A stretch of 64,000 bases of DNA from PCRC01 sp017848435 (GCA_965284315.1 OZ260072.1:372001-436000), one strand, 5' to 3'. Shown: positions 1 through 8,936, counted from the first letter of the stretch. Notes: a model not told the origin generated them from the sequence alone. A program made the numbers and translations.

Positions 1-541
1 CCCGCACCCGGTCGATCAGGAACACGGCCACGAAATCCACGCCATCCCGGTGGGCGCCTTCGGGCGTGGGCCGGCCAATGCCGTCGGTGGTGTCGATGCG
101 GAACTGGTGCGCCTCAACGTGCCAGGCGCAGGCCGTGGCCACCGCCCCGTCAAACACCGCGGCCAGGGCCTGCAGCAGCTGGTGCCACACCGGGCTGTTG
201 ACGGTCGCCGGGTGCATCGGCTCGAACCAGCGCGACATGCCGCCATGCAACGCGTTGTATTCCACCGGTTGCCAGTGGGCACGGTGGGGCACTGGCTGCA
301 CCGCGTTGGCCGTGACCACCGCACAGGCATGCCGGCGGCGCCGATAGCGCCCACCGTCTTTCAGGTGGGCGTCGGGGGGCAGGTCATGCCAGTCGCTGCG
401 CAGCACGTCCAGCGCGGGCAGCGGGCAGGCGGTGAGGGCCGCCACACCGGCCGCGTCGAGCACGGCGTAGCCTCGCCCGTGCAGTGCGGGCAAGACCTGG
501 TCTGGCAGGTTGAACAGAGGGGGCAGCGCGGCCATGGACAT
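1..541 (-). CDS. 2OG-Fe dioxygenase family protein (partial)
   Basis: About 180 N-terminal codons are present; the gene runs off the left edge of the window, so its C-terminus is not seen. The protein has the look of the 2OG-Fe dioxygenase family that includes free amino acid (isoleucine) hydroxylases: a conserved H-x-D iron-binding pair is visible in HRDGVDFVAVFLID near the truncated end, after an upstream EAHQFRID strand. Those enzymes couple oxidative decarboxylation of 2-oxoglutarate to hydroxylation of a substrate. The distal iron-binding His would lie outside the window. The start is the ATG at 541; a second in-frame ATG lies two codons later. The real substrate cannot be told from sequence. 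The family call is by motif and overall look only. Confidence 0.72.
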   Translation of the reverse strand, partial: MSMAALPPLFNLPDQVLPALHGRGYAVLDAAGVAALTACPLPALDVLRSDWHDLPPDAHLKDGGRYRRRRHACAVVTANAVQPVPHRAHWQPVEYNALHGGMSRWFEPMHPATVNSPVWHQLLQALAAVFDGAVATACAWHVEAHQFRIDTTDGIGRPTPEGAHRDGVDFVAVFLIDRVR

Positions 542-600
542 GCGCCAAGCTTAACCGCCGGGGCCAGGCCGTGCGGCAGACAGCCCGCCCAAAGCCGGGC

Positions 601-882
601 TCACGGACCGACTTTGACGTCCTTCCAGAACGCGACGCGGCCACGGATTTCTTCGGCCTGGGGTTTCGGGTCGGCGTAGTACCAGGCGGCGTCGGTGTTC
701 ATCTCGCCGTTGACGATCAGCGAGTAGTAACTGGCCTGGCCTTTCCAGGCGCAGGTGGTCTTGTGGTTGCTGAAGCTCACGAACTCGCGGTTGAGGGCGC
801 TTTCGGGGAAGTAGTGGTTGCCTTCGACCACCACGGTGTCGTCGCTTTCGGCGATCACGGCGCCGTTCCAGGTTGCTTTCAT
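601..882 (-). CDS. DUF427 domain protein
   Basis: A 93-residue protein that fits the short single-domain DUF427 family: N-terminal MKATWNGAVIAESDD, a central EGNHYFPESAL segment and the typical CAWKGQASYYS motif. The function of the family is not established; members are small soluble proteins. The start at 882 is chosen over longer in-frame extensions because a GGAG ribosome binding site lies just upstream (CCGGAGCACCCG) and because the family begins with this beta-strand. It lies 16 bp downstream of the broken egtD frame in the same direction, so it may be the last gene of the egtB-egtD transcript. Confidence 0.85.
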   Translation of the reverse strand: MKATWNGAVIAESDDTVVVEGNHYFPESALNREFVSFSNHKTTCAWKGQASYYSLIVNGEMNTDAAWYYADPKPQAEEIRGRVAFWKDVKVGP

Positions 883-898
883 CGGGTGCTCCGGATGT

Positions 899-1890
899 TC
901 AATGTGAAGGGGATTGCAGCCAGTGCAGGCTGAACAAATGGTCTGGGTCGGTCCAGACCGGGCCAGGGGTGAAGCCAGCCTGCCGCGCCAGCGCACGCAG
1001 GCTGTCCACGGTGAATTTGTACGAGTTCTCGGTGTGCAGGGTTTCGCCTGCCGCAAACTCGAAGGTCTGGCCCGCCAGCGTGACCGACTGCCGACTCAGG
1101 CTCATCAGGTGCATCTCGATGCGGTGCAGGGTGCATTGTAGAAAGCACTGTGGGCAAACTGGTTCGGGTCGAACCGGGCGCCGAGTTCGCGGTTGGCACG
1201 GGCCAACAGATTGAGGTTGAAAGCGGCGGTGACACCGGCCGCGTCGTTGTAGGCCGCGTGCAGCACGGCGGGCGACTTGATCAGGTCCACGCCCAGCAAC
1301 AACCCACCCCCCTGCAGCTTGTCGGCGGCCATGCGCAGAAAGTCCAGCGCCTGGGCCGGGCTGAAGTTGCCCAGCGTGGAGCCCGGAAAGAAACCCACCC
1401 GCCGCCCACCCTGGCGCCGCAACGGCGGCAGCTGGAAAGCCCGGGTGTAGTCGGCCACCAGCGGGGTGGTGTGCAGGCGCGGGTAGTCGCGCTGCAGCGT
1501 CCGGGCGGCAGAGAACAGGTGCTCGCCGGAAATGTCGATTGGCACGTAGGCGGCGGGCTGGTCGAGCGCGTCCAGCAACAGGCGCACCTTCTGCAGCGAG
1601 CCCGCGCCGAACTCGACGATCTCGGCGTGTGGGCCAATGCATTCGGCCATCTCTGGCACATGGCGGCGCAGGATGCCCAGCTCGGTGCGCGTGGGGTAGT
1701 ACTCGGGCAGGTCGCAGATCGCGTCGAACAGCGCAGAGCCTGCCGCGTCGTAGAAGTACTTGGGTGAAATGCTGCGGGGTCGCTGGCCGAGCGCGGCCAG
1801 CAGGTCGTGTTCAAAACCGCTGCGCGGGGCAAGCGGTTGGCTGCCCAGCGCACCATCGGCCCGCACGGCTGCGACGGTGGTGTTCAGCAC
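899..1890 (-). pseudogene. egtD: L-histidine N-alpha-methyltransferase EgtD, frameshifted
   Basis: EgtD trimethylates histidine with S-adenosylmethionine to give hercynine, the first step of ergothioneine synthesis. The N-terminal three quarters read in one frame from a GTG at 1890, with PKYFYDAAGSALFDAI, the SAM-binding EFGAGSLQKVRLLL and FFPGSTLGNFSP. That frame ends early at 1105 just after HSAFYNAPC. The missing C-terminal part (LHRIEMHL ... ETLHTENSYKFT ... VWTDPDHLFSLHWL) follows in the next frame and ends at 899. Restoring one C in the CCC run at 1129-1131 joins the two. The histidine-binding HTENSYK region is therefore lost from the product. The GTG start overlaps the egtB stop (GTGCTGA), which suggests translational coupling. 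Either a real inactivation or a one-base sequencing error would explain it. Confidence 0.85.
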
Positions 1891-3188
1891 GGGGCGTCCT
1901 TGGCCAGCCGCAGGCCAGAAAACTGCCAGCGCGCGGCCGGTGGAAAGAAGTTGCGGTAGCTGGGCCGGGTGTGGCCCGCCGGGGTGGCCTGGCTGCCACC
2001 GCGCAGCACCAGCTGGCCGACCATGAATTTGCCGTTGTACTCGCCCACTGCGCCAGGGTTGGGCCGGAAACCGGGGTAAGGGTCGTAGGACGAGCGCGTC
2101 CATTGCCACACGGCACCGGTCGCTTGCGCCAGGCCTGGCAGGCTGGCGGCAGTCTCCCACTCGAACTCGGTCGGCAGGCGCGCACCGGCGGTGTCGGGTT
2201 GGGTGGCCGCCCATTCGGCAAAAGCGGCGGCCTCGTAAAAACTGATCTGGCTGACGGGCGCAGACGGCTGCAGCGGCTGCACGCCAGACAAGCCAAACAC
2301 CTGCCAACCCAGCGCCGCAACACCGGGGCGGGCCAGCAGGCGCGGGTCGTCACCGCGCAGCCAGTACAGCGGCGCCTGCCAGCCGCCGGCCTGCACCGCG
2401 GCCCAGCCGTCGGCCAGCCAGAATTCGGGGCGCTGGTAGCCCCCGGCGGCCATGAACTGCGCGTACTCGCCACAGGTCACCAGCCGGTGGGCCACTTCAC
2501 ACGGCGACAACAGCACGGTGTGGCGGGGCGCCTCGTTGTCAAAGGCAAAACCACCGCCGGCATGGCCAACCTGCGTGGTGCCACCGGGCACTGGCAACCA
2601 GCGCACCGGCTCGGCGGGCGTGGCAGCCGGCGCGGCTGTGGCCGCCTGGTAGGCGGGCAGCAAGGGGTTGCACCACAGCGTGTGCAGGATGTCGGTCAGC
2701 AGCAGTTCCTGGTGCTGCTGTTCGTGGTGCAGGCCCAGGGTGACCAGGGGCGCGAAGGTGTCCAGGTCGGCGTCGCTGCAGCACTGCAGCAGGTGGGCCA
2801 TGGCCGCGTCCACATGCTGGCGGTAAGCCAACACGTCGGCCACCGAGGGCCGTGTCAACAGGCCACGCTGGTGGCGTGGGTGGCGGGTGCCCAACGCTTC
2901 GTAGTAGGAGTTGAACAGGTAGAAGAACCGTGGGTCAAAGGGGGTATAGCCCGGCACCCTGGGCTGCAGGATGAAGGCTTCAAAAAACCAGCTGGTGTGG
3001 GCCAGGTGCCATTTGGTGGGGCTGGCGTCGGGCATTGACTGGACACACTGGTCCTCTGCCGACAACGGGGCCGACAGCGCCAGGCTGTGGGCGCGCACCT
3101 CGGCGAAGCGGTGCAACAAGCCCATGTGGCGCGGCGCGGCGCGCAGTTCGGCGTCAGACAACAGCGGTGGGGGGGAAAGAACAGACAC
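1884..3188 (-). CDS. egtB: Ergothioneine biosynthesis protein EgtB (iron-dependent sulfoxide synthase)
   Basis: 434 residues, the usual length. EgtB is a mononuclear non-haem iron enzyme that joins hercynine to a thiol donor (gamma-glutamylcysteine or cysteine) with oxygen. The N-terminal DinB-like domain has HLAHTSWFFE, and the iron-binding segment is LGLHHEQQHQE near residue 150. The C-terminal half is a formylglycine-generating-enzyme-like fold: GGFAFDNEAPRH, LPTEFEWETAA, WQWTRSSYDPYPGF, and LRGGSQAT followed by YRNFFPP. The start is GTG at 3188 with a good GGAGA site about 10 bases upstream. The stop overlaps the start of egtD. The two-gene egtB-egtD arrangement is common in proteobacteria; with egtD broken here, hercynine supply is doubtful. 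Confidence 0.93.
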   Translation of the reverse strand: MSVLSPPPLLSDAELRAAPRHMGLLHRFAEVRAHSLALSAPLSAEDQCVQSMPDASPTKWHLAHTSWFFEAFILQPRVPGYTPFDPRFFYLFNSYYEALGTRHPRHQRGLLTRPSVADVLAYRQHVDAAMAHLLQCCSDADLDTFAPLVTLGLHHEQQHQELLLTDILHTLWCNPLLPAYQAATAAPAATPAEPVRWLPVPGGTTQVGHAGGGFAFDNEAPRHTVLLSPCEVAHRLVTCGEYAQFMAAGGYQRPEFWLADGWAAVQAGGWQAPLYWLRGDDPRLLARPGVAALGWQVFGLSGVQPLQPSAPVSQISFYEAAAFAEWAATQPDTAGARLPTEFEWETAASLPGLAQATGAVWQWTRSSYDPYPGFRPNPGAVGEYNGKFMVGQLVLRGGSQATPAGHTRPSYRNFFPPAARWQFSGLRLAKDAPC

Positions 3189-3407
3189 GCGGCAAGGTTC
3201 TCCAGAGTCGGGTAGGGCATGCTGGCGCGTTGCGCCAGCAGCGATTCAGTGGGTCGCTTGGCCAGCCGGATTTATTACAACACAGCACCGTGGCACGCGC
3301 ACCGGCTTGTCGCGTGCGCTACCGGTGGCCGGCGGTGGGCTGGCTACCATGCGTTTTTGCAGCCGCCCGCCGTGGTACGCCGGGCGCCACACCTTTGCGG
3401 AGACACC

Positions 3408-4439
3408 ATGACCACCTCAGCCACCAACCACCAGATCCGACTGGCCGCGCGCCCCGTGGGCCTGCCCACCGACGCCAACTGGCAACACACCACCGAAGCG
3501 GTGGCACAGCCTGACGACGGTGGCGTGCTGGTGAAAACGCTGGCGCTCTCGCTTGATCCCGCCATGCGCGGCTGGATGAACGAGGGCAAGAGCTACATCC
3601 CGCCGGTGGGCCTGGGCGAGGTGATGCGGGCCGGAGGTGTGGGGGTGGTGATCGCCTCGAAACACCCGAAGTTTGCGGTCGGCGACCACGTGTCCGCCGG
3701 GTTGGGCGTGCAGGAGTACCTGCTGATCCCGGCCGACCAGATTCGCCGCAGCGGCCTGGTGAAAATTGACCTGGCGCTGGGCAGTCTGACCCAGTGGCTG
3801 AACGTGCTGGGCATGCCCGGCATGACCGGCTACTTTGGCCTGATGGACGTGGGCCAGCCGCAGCCCGGTGAAACACTGGTGGTGTCGGGTGCGTCCGGCG
3901 CGGTGGGCCAAACGGTGGGGCAGATGGCCAAGATCAAGGGCTGCCGGGTGGTGGGCATTGCCGGTGGCCAGGCCAAGTGCGACTGGGTGGTCAACACACT
4001 GGGGTTTGACGCCTGCATCGACTACAAAAACGGCAGTGTGAAAGACGGGCTGAAGCAGCACTGCCCCAAGGGCGTGGACATCTACTTCGACAACGTTGGC
4101 GGCGAGATTCTTGACGCGGTGCTGGCACGCATCAACCGCAAGGCACGCATCGTCATTTGCGGCGCCATCAGCCAGTACAACGCCACCACCGCCGTGCAGG
4201 GCCCGAAGAACTACCTCAGCCTGCTGGTGAACCGCGCGCGGATGGAAGGCATTGTGGTGTTTGACTACGCCGACCGCTACCACCTTGCGGTGGCAGAAAT
4301 GGCCGGCTACCTGAAAGACGGCCGCATGAAAAGCCGCGAAGACGTGGTTAACGGCCTGACCAACTTCCCGAAAGCCCTGACCCAGTTGTTCACCGGGGAG
4401 AACTTCGGCAAGCTGGTGCTCAAGGTCGCAGACCACTGA
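3408..4439 (+). CDS. NADP-dependent oxidoreductase (zinc-independent MDR family, CurA/leukotriene-B4-dehydrogenase type)
   Basis: 343 residues. A medium-chain dehydrogenase without the catalytic zinc ligands, of the quinone-oxidoreductase-like / CurA / prostaglandin-reductase branch that reduces alpha,beta-unsaturated carbonyls with NADPH. Visible hallmarks are SLDPAMRGWM near the N-terminus, the PGMTGYFGLMDVG segment, the Rossmann stretch VVSGASGAVGQTVGQMAKIKG, and DIYFDNVGGEILDAVL. The ATG at 3408 is preceded by GGAG (GCGGAGACACC). It is transcribed divergently from egtB and stands alone. The physiological substrate is unknown. Confidence 0.9.
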   Translation: MTTSATNHQIRLAARPVGLPTDANWQHTTEAVAQPDDGGVLVKTLALSLDPAMRGWMNEGKSYIPPVGLGEVMRAGGVGVVIASKHPKFAVGDHVSAGLGVQEYLLIPADQIRRSGLVKIDLALGSLTQWLNVLGMPGMTGYFGLMDVGQPQPGETLVVSGASGAVGQTVGQMAKIKGCRVVGIAGGQAKCDWVVNTLGFDACIDYKNGSVKDGLKQHCPKGVDIYFDNVGGEILDAVLARINRKARIVICGAISQYNATTAVQGPKNYLSLLVNRARMEGIVVFDYADRYHLAVAEMAGYLKDGRMKSREDVVNGLTNFPKALTQLFTGENFGKLVLKVADH

Positions 4440-4456
4440 GGCCACCTGGCCGCAGG

Positions 4457-5086
4457 TCAGGCCGGGCGCAGCACGTTGCCGTCCACCACCACACGGGCGC
4501 CGGTGGTGGCGGCCGTGCCTTGTTCAATCGTGCGGACCGAGCCGTCGTTCATGCGCACTCGAACCTGGTAGGTGGTTGTCTTGCGGGTGTTTTTCTCAAT
4601 GGCGTTGCCGGCGTAACCACCGCCCACTGCACCAGCCACTGTGGCAACGGTACGGCCTGTGCCGCCACCGACCTGGTTGCCCAGCAAACCGCCGACCAAA
4701 CCACCGGCCACAGCACCAAGGCCGCTGGTGGGCGCTGCGTGCTGCACTGGTGTCACCGACTCAATGGTGCCGCAGTTGCCACACACCACAGGGCGGTCTG
4801 CTTGCGCCACCGGACGAGCATTGGCCACCGGCGTGCGTGCAATGGCGACCGGTGGCTTGACCACCGCTTTGCCGTCTTGCTTGCTTTCGATCACTTCACT
4901 GTCTTGCGCCGCCAGCCGGGCGTCGGACTGGGCTTCCAGGCGGCCAGCCACCAGGAAGGCGGCCAGCGCCAGCACCGTGACCGTCAGCACCGCGATGACG
5001 GGAATCAGTGCCTTGCTGCCGCGCACGCGCTCGGCCAGGCCCGGCTCTGCGCCGGGCTGTGTGTAGGGGGTGTTGTTGGGGTTCAT
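4457..5086 (-). CDS. Glycine-zipper 2TM domain membrane protein
   Basis: 209 residues. An N-terminal transmembrane segment (residues about 27-47, LIPVIAVLTVTVLALAAFLV) anchors a proline/alanine-rich linker. The linker is followed by a glycine-zipper hairpin of the SlyB/Rick_17kDa type (GLGAVAGGLVGGLLGNQVGG, then TVATVAGAVGGGYAGN) and a C-terminal beta-rich tail ending in VVVDGNVLRPA. Such proteins sit in the cell envelope; a precise role is unknown. A short cytoplasmic N-terminus rather than a lipobox suggests an inner-membrane anchor. It is a single-gene unit between convergent and co-directional neighbours, with an AGGAGAG ribosome binding site upstream of the ATG. Confidence 0.85.
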   Translation of the reverse strand: MNPNNTPYTQPGAEPGLAERVRGSKALIPVIAVLTVTVLALAAFLVAGRLEAQSDARLAAQDSEVIESKQDGKAVVKPPVAIARTPVANARPVAQADRPVVCGNCGTIESVTPVQHAAPTSGLGAVAGGLVGGLLGNQVGGGTGRTVATVAGAVGGGYAGNAIEKNTRKTTTYQVRVRMNDGSVRTIEQGTAATTGARVVVDGNVLRPA

Positions 5087-5188
5087 GGCTCTCTCCTTGT
5101 GTAACTGTTGCCAGTGTGGAGTGCGCGGGCCCCGTGGTCTGTAGGACAGCAGGCACTGGGCCTGCCGGTGTCTGCCGCAAACCGTGCG

Positions 5189-5689
5189 TCAGACCGCGCC
5201 GGTGGGGTGGGTCGGGTCCACCCAAAGCACGGTTTCGGGCTGTTCTGCGGGCGCAATGTCGAGGTTGACCGCCACCGCCTCGCCGTCGCTGCGGCACAGC
5301 ACACACTGCAGCGGCTCGGTGGCGCTGGCGTTGATTTCCTGGTGCGGCACGTAGGGCGGCACGTAAATGAAATCGCCCGGCCCGGCTTCGGCGGTGAACT
5401 GGAGCTGGTCGCCCCAGCGCATCCGCGCATGGCCGCTGATGACGTAGATGACGCTTTCCAGGTGCCCGTGGTGGTGGGCACCCGTCTTGGCGTTGGCATG
5501 GATGGTGACTGTGCCGGCCCACAGCTTCTCGGCCCCAACGCGGGCAAAGTTGATTGCCGCCTTGCGGTCCATGCCCGGGGTTTGGGCGGTGTTACTGTCG
5601 AGCTGGTTGCCAGGCACGACGCGCACGCCGTTGTGTTTCCACGGTTCGTCGTGGGGGTGGCTGTGGGAATGGTCGTGCGAATGGCTCAT
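5189..5689 (-). CDS. Cupin domain protein with His-rich N-terminus
   Basis: 166 residues, a single cupin barrel. The N-terminus MSHSHDHSHSHPHDEPWKH is a histidine-rich metal-binding tail. Cupin motif 1 is seen in AKTGAHHHGHLESVIYVISG and motif 2 in AGPGDFIYVPPYVPHQE, giving the usual His/Glu metal-binding set. This type is found as stand-alone small enzymes or sensors; the substrate is unknown. The stretch of His could bind nickel, zinc or cobalt. The start at 5689 has a GGAG-like site upstream. The serine hydrolase gene lies only 26 bp upstream in the same direction, so the two may be co-transcribed. Confidence 0.85.
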   Translation of the reverse strand: MSHSHDHSHSHPHDEPWKHNGVRVVPGNQLDSNTAQTPGMDRKAAINFARVGAEKLWAGTVTIHANAKTGAHHHGHLESVIYVISGHARMRWGDQLQFTAEAGPGDFIYVPPYVPHQEINASATEPLQCVLCRSDGEAVAVNLDIAPAEQPETVLWVDPTHPTGAV

Positions 5690-5715
5690 CTCGGGGCTCC
5701 GTGAATCAAGCGGTG

Positions 5716-6885
5716 TCAGTCGGTCAAGGCAGCGTACACCAGGTTGCGGAACAGCTGCCGGTACTCGTCGCGCTGGTTGGGCGCCTGCACCATCAGCATG
5801 GCCCACAGGTCTTGGGCCGGGTCCAGAAAGAAGGTGGTGCCGGCAATGCCGCTCCAGTGCGCCATGCCCACCGAACCGGGCCCGGCCGAGATGCCGGTGG
5901 CCGTGCGCACCGCAAAACCCAGGCCGAAGCCAAAACCCGGCGCCAGCAGCGTGCCGTTGACCGGGATGTTGCCCAGGTGGTCGGCCAGCATCAGGGCCAC
6001 CGTGTGCGGGCTGAGCAGCCGCGCGCCGTCCAGTTCGCCCTTGTTCAACAGGCACTGCAGGAAGCGCGCGTAGTCGGCCGCGGTGGAGACCAGCCCGCCA
6101 CCTCCCCCTTCCATGGCGGCGGCGCGCCGCACGTCGATCACTTGCATGGGCACACCGCCATCGGGGTCGTGGGCAAAGGGTTCGGCAATGCGGTGGTGCT
6201 GGGCCGCGGGCACGGCAAACGCGGTCTCGGTCATGCCCAGCGGGGTGAAGATGTCCTGGTGGAGCAGCGCACCCAGCGTCTGGCCGCTGACGACCTCCAC
6301 CAGCCGCCCCAGCACGTCGGTGGCGCGGCTGTATTCCCACACCGTGCCGGGCTCAAACTGCAGCGGCAGGCGGGCCAGTTCCTGGGAGAACTCGGCGTTG
6401 CTGCGCGAGCGTGCACCGATGCGGCGCTGCGCGTACTGCTGCTGCACCCGGCTGTTGCCCAGAAATTCGTAGGTGAAGCCTGCGGTGTGGCGCAGCAAAT
6501 CCTGCACCGTGGCCAGCCGCTGTGCGGGGCGCAGCTGCAGGCCAGCACCGTCTGTGGCCACCTGCATGTGGGCGTATTCGGGCAGGTACTTGGCCACCGG
6601 GTCGCCCAGCAGCAACTGGCCGCGCTCCATCAGCACCAGCGTGGCCACCGACACCACCGGCTTGGTCATGGAGTAGATGCGGAACAGGCTGTTGTGGGCC
6701 ATCGGCGTGCCGGTGACCGGGTCTTGCACACCCAGCGCGTCGAACACCGCGGTTTGGCCGTGGCGCGCCACCACCATCACCGCACCCGGCAGGCGCTGGC
6801 GGTCGATCTGGGCCTGAAACACCTGCCGCAAACGGGTGAGGCGTTGCGGGCAAAAACCCAGCGCAGCGGGGTCAGCGGTCTGCAT
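5716..6885 (-). CDS. Serine hydrolase (beta-lactamase class C / EstB-like family)
   Basis: 389 residues. A class C beta-lactamase-fold hydrolase: the nucleophile motif SxxK is seen as SMTK in FRIYSMTKPVVS, followed by LMERGQLLLGDPVAKYLPEY. A Tyr motif is likely in the WEYSRATDVLG region, and there is a glycine-rich C-terminal part (GPGSVGMAHWSGIAGTTFFL). Members hydrolyse esters or amides rather than beta-lactams as a rule. No signal peptide is evident with the start at 6885, so it is probably cytoplasmic. The ATG overlaps the stop of the upstream methionine-synthase-like gene (TGATG), which implies translational coupling with it. The coupled role is not obvious. Confidence 0.88.
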   Translation of the reverse strand: MQTADPAALGFCPQRLTRLRQVFQAQIDRQRLPGAVMVVARHGQTAVFDALGVQDPVTGTPMAHNSLFRIYSMTKPVVSVATLVLMERGQLLLGDPVAKYLPEYAHMQVATDGAGLQLRPAQRLATVQDLLRHTAGFTYEFLGNSRVQQQYAQRRIGARSRSNAEFSQELARLPLQFEPGTVWEYSRATDVLGRLVEVVSGQTLGALLHQDIFTPLGMTETAFAVPAAQHHRIAEPFAHDPDGGVPMQVIDVRRAAAMEGGGGGLVSTAADYARFLQCLLNKGELDGARLLSPHTVALMLADHLGNIPVNGTLLAPGFGFGLGFAVRTATGISAGPGSVGMAHWSGIAGTTFFLDPAQDLWAMLMVQAPNQRDEYRQLFRNLVYAALTD

Positions 6886-7919
6886 CAGTCTTGTGCGGCT
6901 TCGCGGTGGCGCTTGCGGGCCAGTGCGGCGCCCTTGGCCAGGGCATCGAGCTTTTTCAGGGCGATATCGCGGTCCATCGGCGCCAGGCCGCAGTTGGTGC
7001 ACGGGAACAAGCGGTGCTTGGACACGTACTTCAAGGCCAGGCCAATCGTGTCGGCCACCTGTTCAGGCGTTTCAATGACGTCGCTGGCCACGTCGATCAC
7101 GCCGACCATCACGTCTTTGCCCTCCAGCAGCTTCATCAAATGTGGCGGCACATGCGAGTGGTAACACTCCAGGCTGACCTGCTGGATGCTGCTCTTGGCA
7201 AGCGCCGGAAAGATTTGTTCGTATTGCCGCCACTCGTCGCCCAGCGTGTTCTTCCAGTCCACATTCGCCTTGATGCCGTAGCCGTAGCAGATGTGCACGG
7301 CGGTGGTGCAGGTGAGGCCCTGCGCCGCACGTTCCAGCGCCTTCACACCCCAGTCGGCAGCGTCTTTCATATAGACGTTGAAAGCTGGCTCGTCGAACTG
7401 GACGATGTCCACGCCGTCGGCCTGCAGCGCCAGTGCTTCCTGGTTCAGCAGCTCGGCAAAGGCGAAAGCCATCTTGATTTTGTCGCCATAAAAACGGTCG
7501 GCCACGGTGTCCACAATCGTCATGGGCCCGGGCAGCGTGAACTTGAGTTTGTGGCGGGTGTGGGCACGCGCCAGCTGCGCCTCGAACGCATGGACGCGGC
7601 CCTTGAGCTTGAGCGCAGACACCACCTGCGGCACCATCGCGTCGTAGCGGTTGTCGCGGATGCCCATCTTGACCTTGTGCTCAAAGTCGATGCCGTCCAC
7701 CTGCTCCAGAAAGCCGTGCACGAAATGCTGGCGCGACTGCTCACCGTCGCCAATGATGTCCAGCCCCGCGTCTTCCTGCGCCTTGATCCACAGCAGCGTG
7801 GCGTCGGCCTTGGCCTGCCGCAACGCGTCGCCTTCGGCCTTCCATTGCGGCCACAGTTTGTGGGTCTCGGACAACCAGGCGGGTTTGGGCAAGCTGCCGG
7901 CGATGGCGGTTTCGAACAT
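6885..7919 (-). CDS. Cobalamin-independent methionine synthase catalytic domain protein (core-MetE/MesD type)
   Basis: 344 residues, matching only the C-terminal catalytic half of MetE. The zinc ligands can be recognised: H and C in AVHICYGYG, E in QVSLECYHSH, and C in FPCTNCGLAP. The substrate-binding DIVQFDEPAFNVY segment is also present. Short MetE-like proteins of this kind (core-MetE and MesD) have been described as methionine synthases that use a methyl donor other than polyglutamylated methyl-folate, or need an accessory protein MesX (DUF1852). No DUF1852 gene adjoins it here. The start at 7919 has a GGAGA site. It overlaps the downstream hydrolase gene. No SAM or cobalamin riboswitch was seen in the 225 bp upstream. 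Confidence 0.87.
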   Translation of the reverse strand: MFETAIAGSLPKPAWLSETHKLWPQWKAEGDALRQAKADATLLWIKAQEDAGLDIIGDGEQSRQHFVHGFLEQVDGIDFEHKVKMGIRDNRYDAMVPQVVSALKLKGRVHAFEAQLARAHTRHKLKFTLPGPMTIVDTVADRFYGDKIKMAFAFAELLNQEALALQADGVDIVQFDEPAFNVYMKDAADWGVKALERAAQGLTCTTAVHICYGYGIKANVDWKNTLGDEWRQYEQIFPALAKSSIQQVSLECYHSHVPPHLMKLLEGKDVMVGVIDVASDVIETPEQVADTIGLALKYVSKHRLFPCTNCGLAPMDRDIALKKLDALAKGAALARKRHREAAQD

Positions 7920-8144
7920 GGTGTGTCTCCTGTGGTCTGCAAACCATTCTGGCAGTTTTGAGGGGATGGGGGAATGGGACTTTCGACCCAAAGCAGAAGT
8001 CCCCCAGCGTTGGCGGGAGACCGCTTTGCAGCGAGTACGGTCAGTGATAGCCTCACACGTGCCTACACTACTGACACCAAGCAGTCATTGAATTCGGCTT
8101 CAGCACCGAAATACGTATCGACCGAGTATGAGGAAAGATGCTCA

Positions 8145-8936
8145 ATGACTAACGATCCAAGCCAATGGTTTTCGCCCGTTCGCGGAGATGAACACATTCT
8201 TCTTGGCCGAGACTCGCCACTGCGACGCATTCCTGTCAACATCGACCCCAAGCAGGCCGTATTCCTTGATGGAATTCGACACGCTATTGAGATACTGGAT
8301 ATCGGTTTCGGCCGTCTCCGAGCTGGGTTAACACGGGCAGCACTTGTTCCGCCGGAGGCATCCGACTTGCCGCTAGTTGGTGCTGGTCTTTTTCTGGATA
8401 CTTGGGCTGTTGTTGATGCAATCGATAGATTCCGCCAGCTGTACCTGGGGTTTCCCGGCATGACACTGAAAAGAGATTGCGAAGAAATGCCGCCACTGCA
8501 TGACGTCCTACAGCCATTTAGAGATTTACGAAACGTCGGTGACCATCTCGCCCAACGATCCGATTTTGTTGTAGCAAAAGGCGGCGCAGTAATGGGCGAG
8601 CTCACATGGCTCACGGGCGTACGGTTGTTGCCGGAGACTATCGCATGGCACTGCGTATTACGGCCTGGTACTTTGAGGTCAGAACCGACGCTTCCGACTG
8701 CCCCTATTGAAACTACTTTAGATTGGCCAACTGACTGCATTTGTTTAACAGCGGGGGGCTATCAAGGCAACCTGTCTAAAGTTCGAAGGCACATAGCTGG
8801 TCGCATCAGGCACCTTGAGTCTCAATTGATCGATATATTTTTGAAACCGGAATATGGTCATGTTCCGGTGCTTAATGACTTCTTCGGTCGACGTCCAGTA
8901 CGACGTAGCTCTGCGGAGCCTCTGCAAGGAGACTGA
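8145..8936 (+). CDS. Hypothetical protein with HEPN-like R-x4-H motif
   Basis: 263 residues, not recognised. The protein is soluble, mixed alpha/beta, with a helical segment carrying FRDLRNVGDHLAQR near residue 130. RNVGDH fits the R-x4-6-H signature of HEPN-fold RNases and related proteins, but the match is short. The start at 8145 is picked for its AGGAAAG site; the frame is open further upstream to 7974. The DNA from about 8,000 to 9,000 is clearly AT-richer than its surroundings and uses codons such as TTA, ATA and AGA. Such codons are rare in the neighbours and suggest horizontal acquisition. No partner gene adjoins it. Confidence 0.6.
   Translation: MTNDPSQWFSPVRGDEHILLGRDSPLRRIPVNIDPKQAVFLDGIRHAIEILDIGFGRLRAGLTRAALVPPEASDLPLVGAGLFLDTWAVVDAIDRFRQLYLGFPGMTLKRDCEEMPPLHDVLQPFRDLRNVGDHLAQRSDFVVAKGGAVMGELTWLTGVRLLPETIAWHCVLRPGTLRSEPTLPTAPIETTLDWPTDCICLTAGGYQGNLSKVRRHIAGRIRHLESQLIDIFLKPEYGHVPVLNDFFGRRPVRRSSAEPLQGD

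Noticed and set aside
5554..7164. Long plus-strand open frame (536 codons) opposite the cupin, hydrolase and methionine synthase genes
   Set aside because: Low-complexity His/Gln/Arg-rich translation with no motif; it is the antisense shadow of high-GC genes that are well supported on the minus strand.
7920..8144. Possible SAM or cobalamin riboswitch ahead of the methionine synthase-like gene
   Set aside because: No conserved riboswitch boxes or suitable stems were found by eye, and the start codon has a plain Shine-Dalgarno 8 bases upstream.
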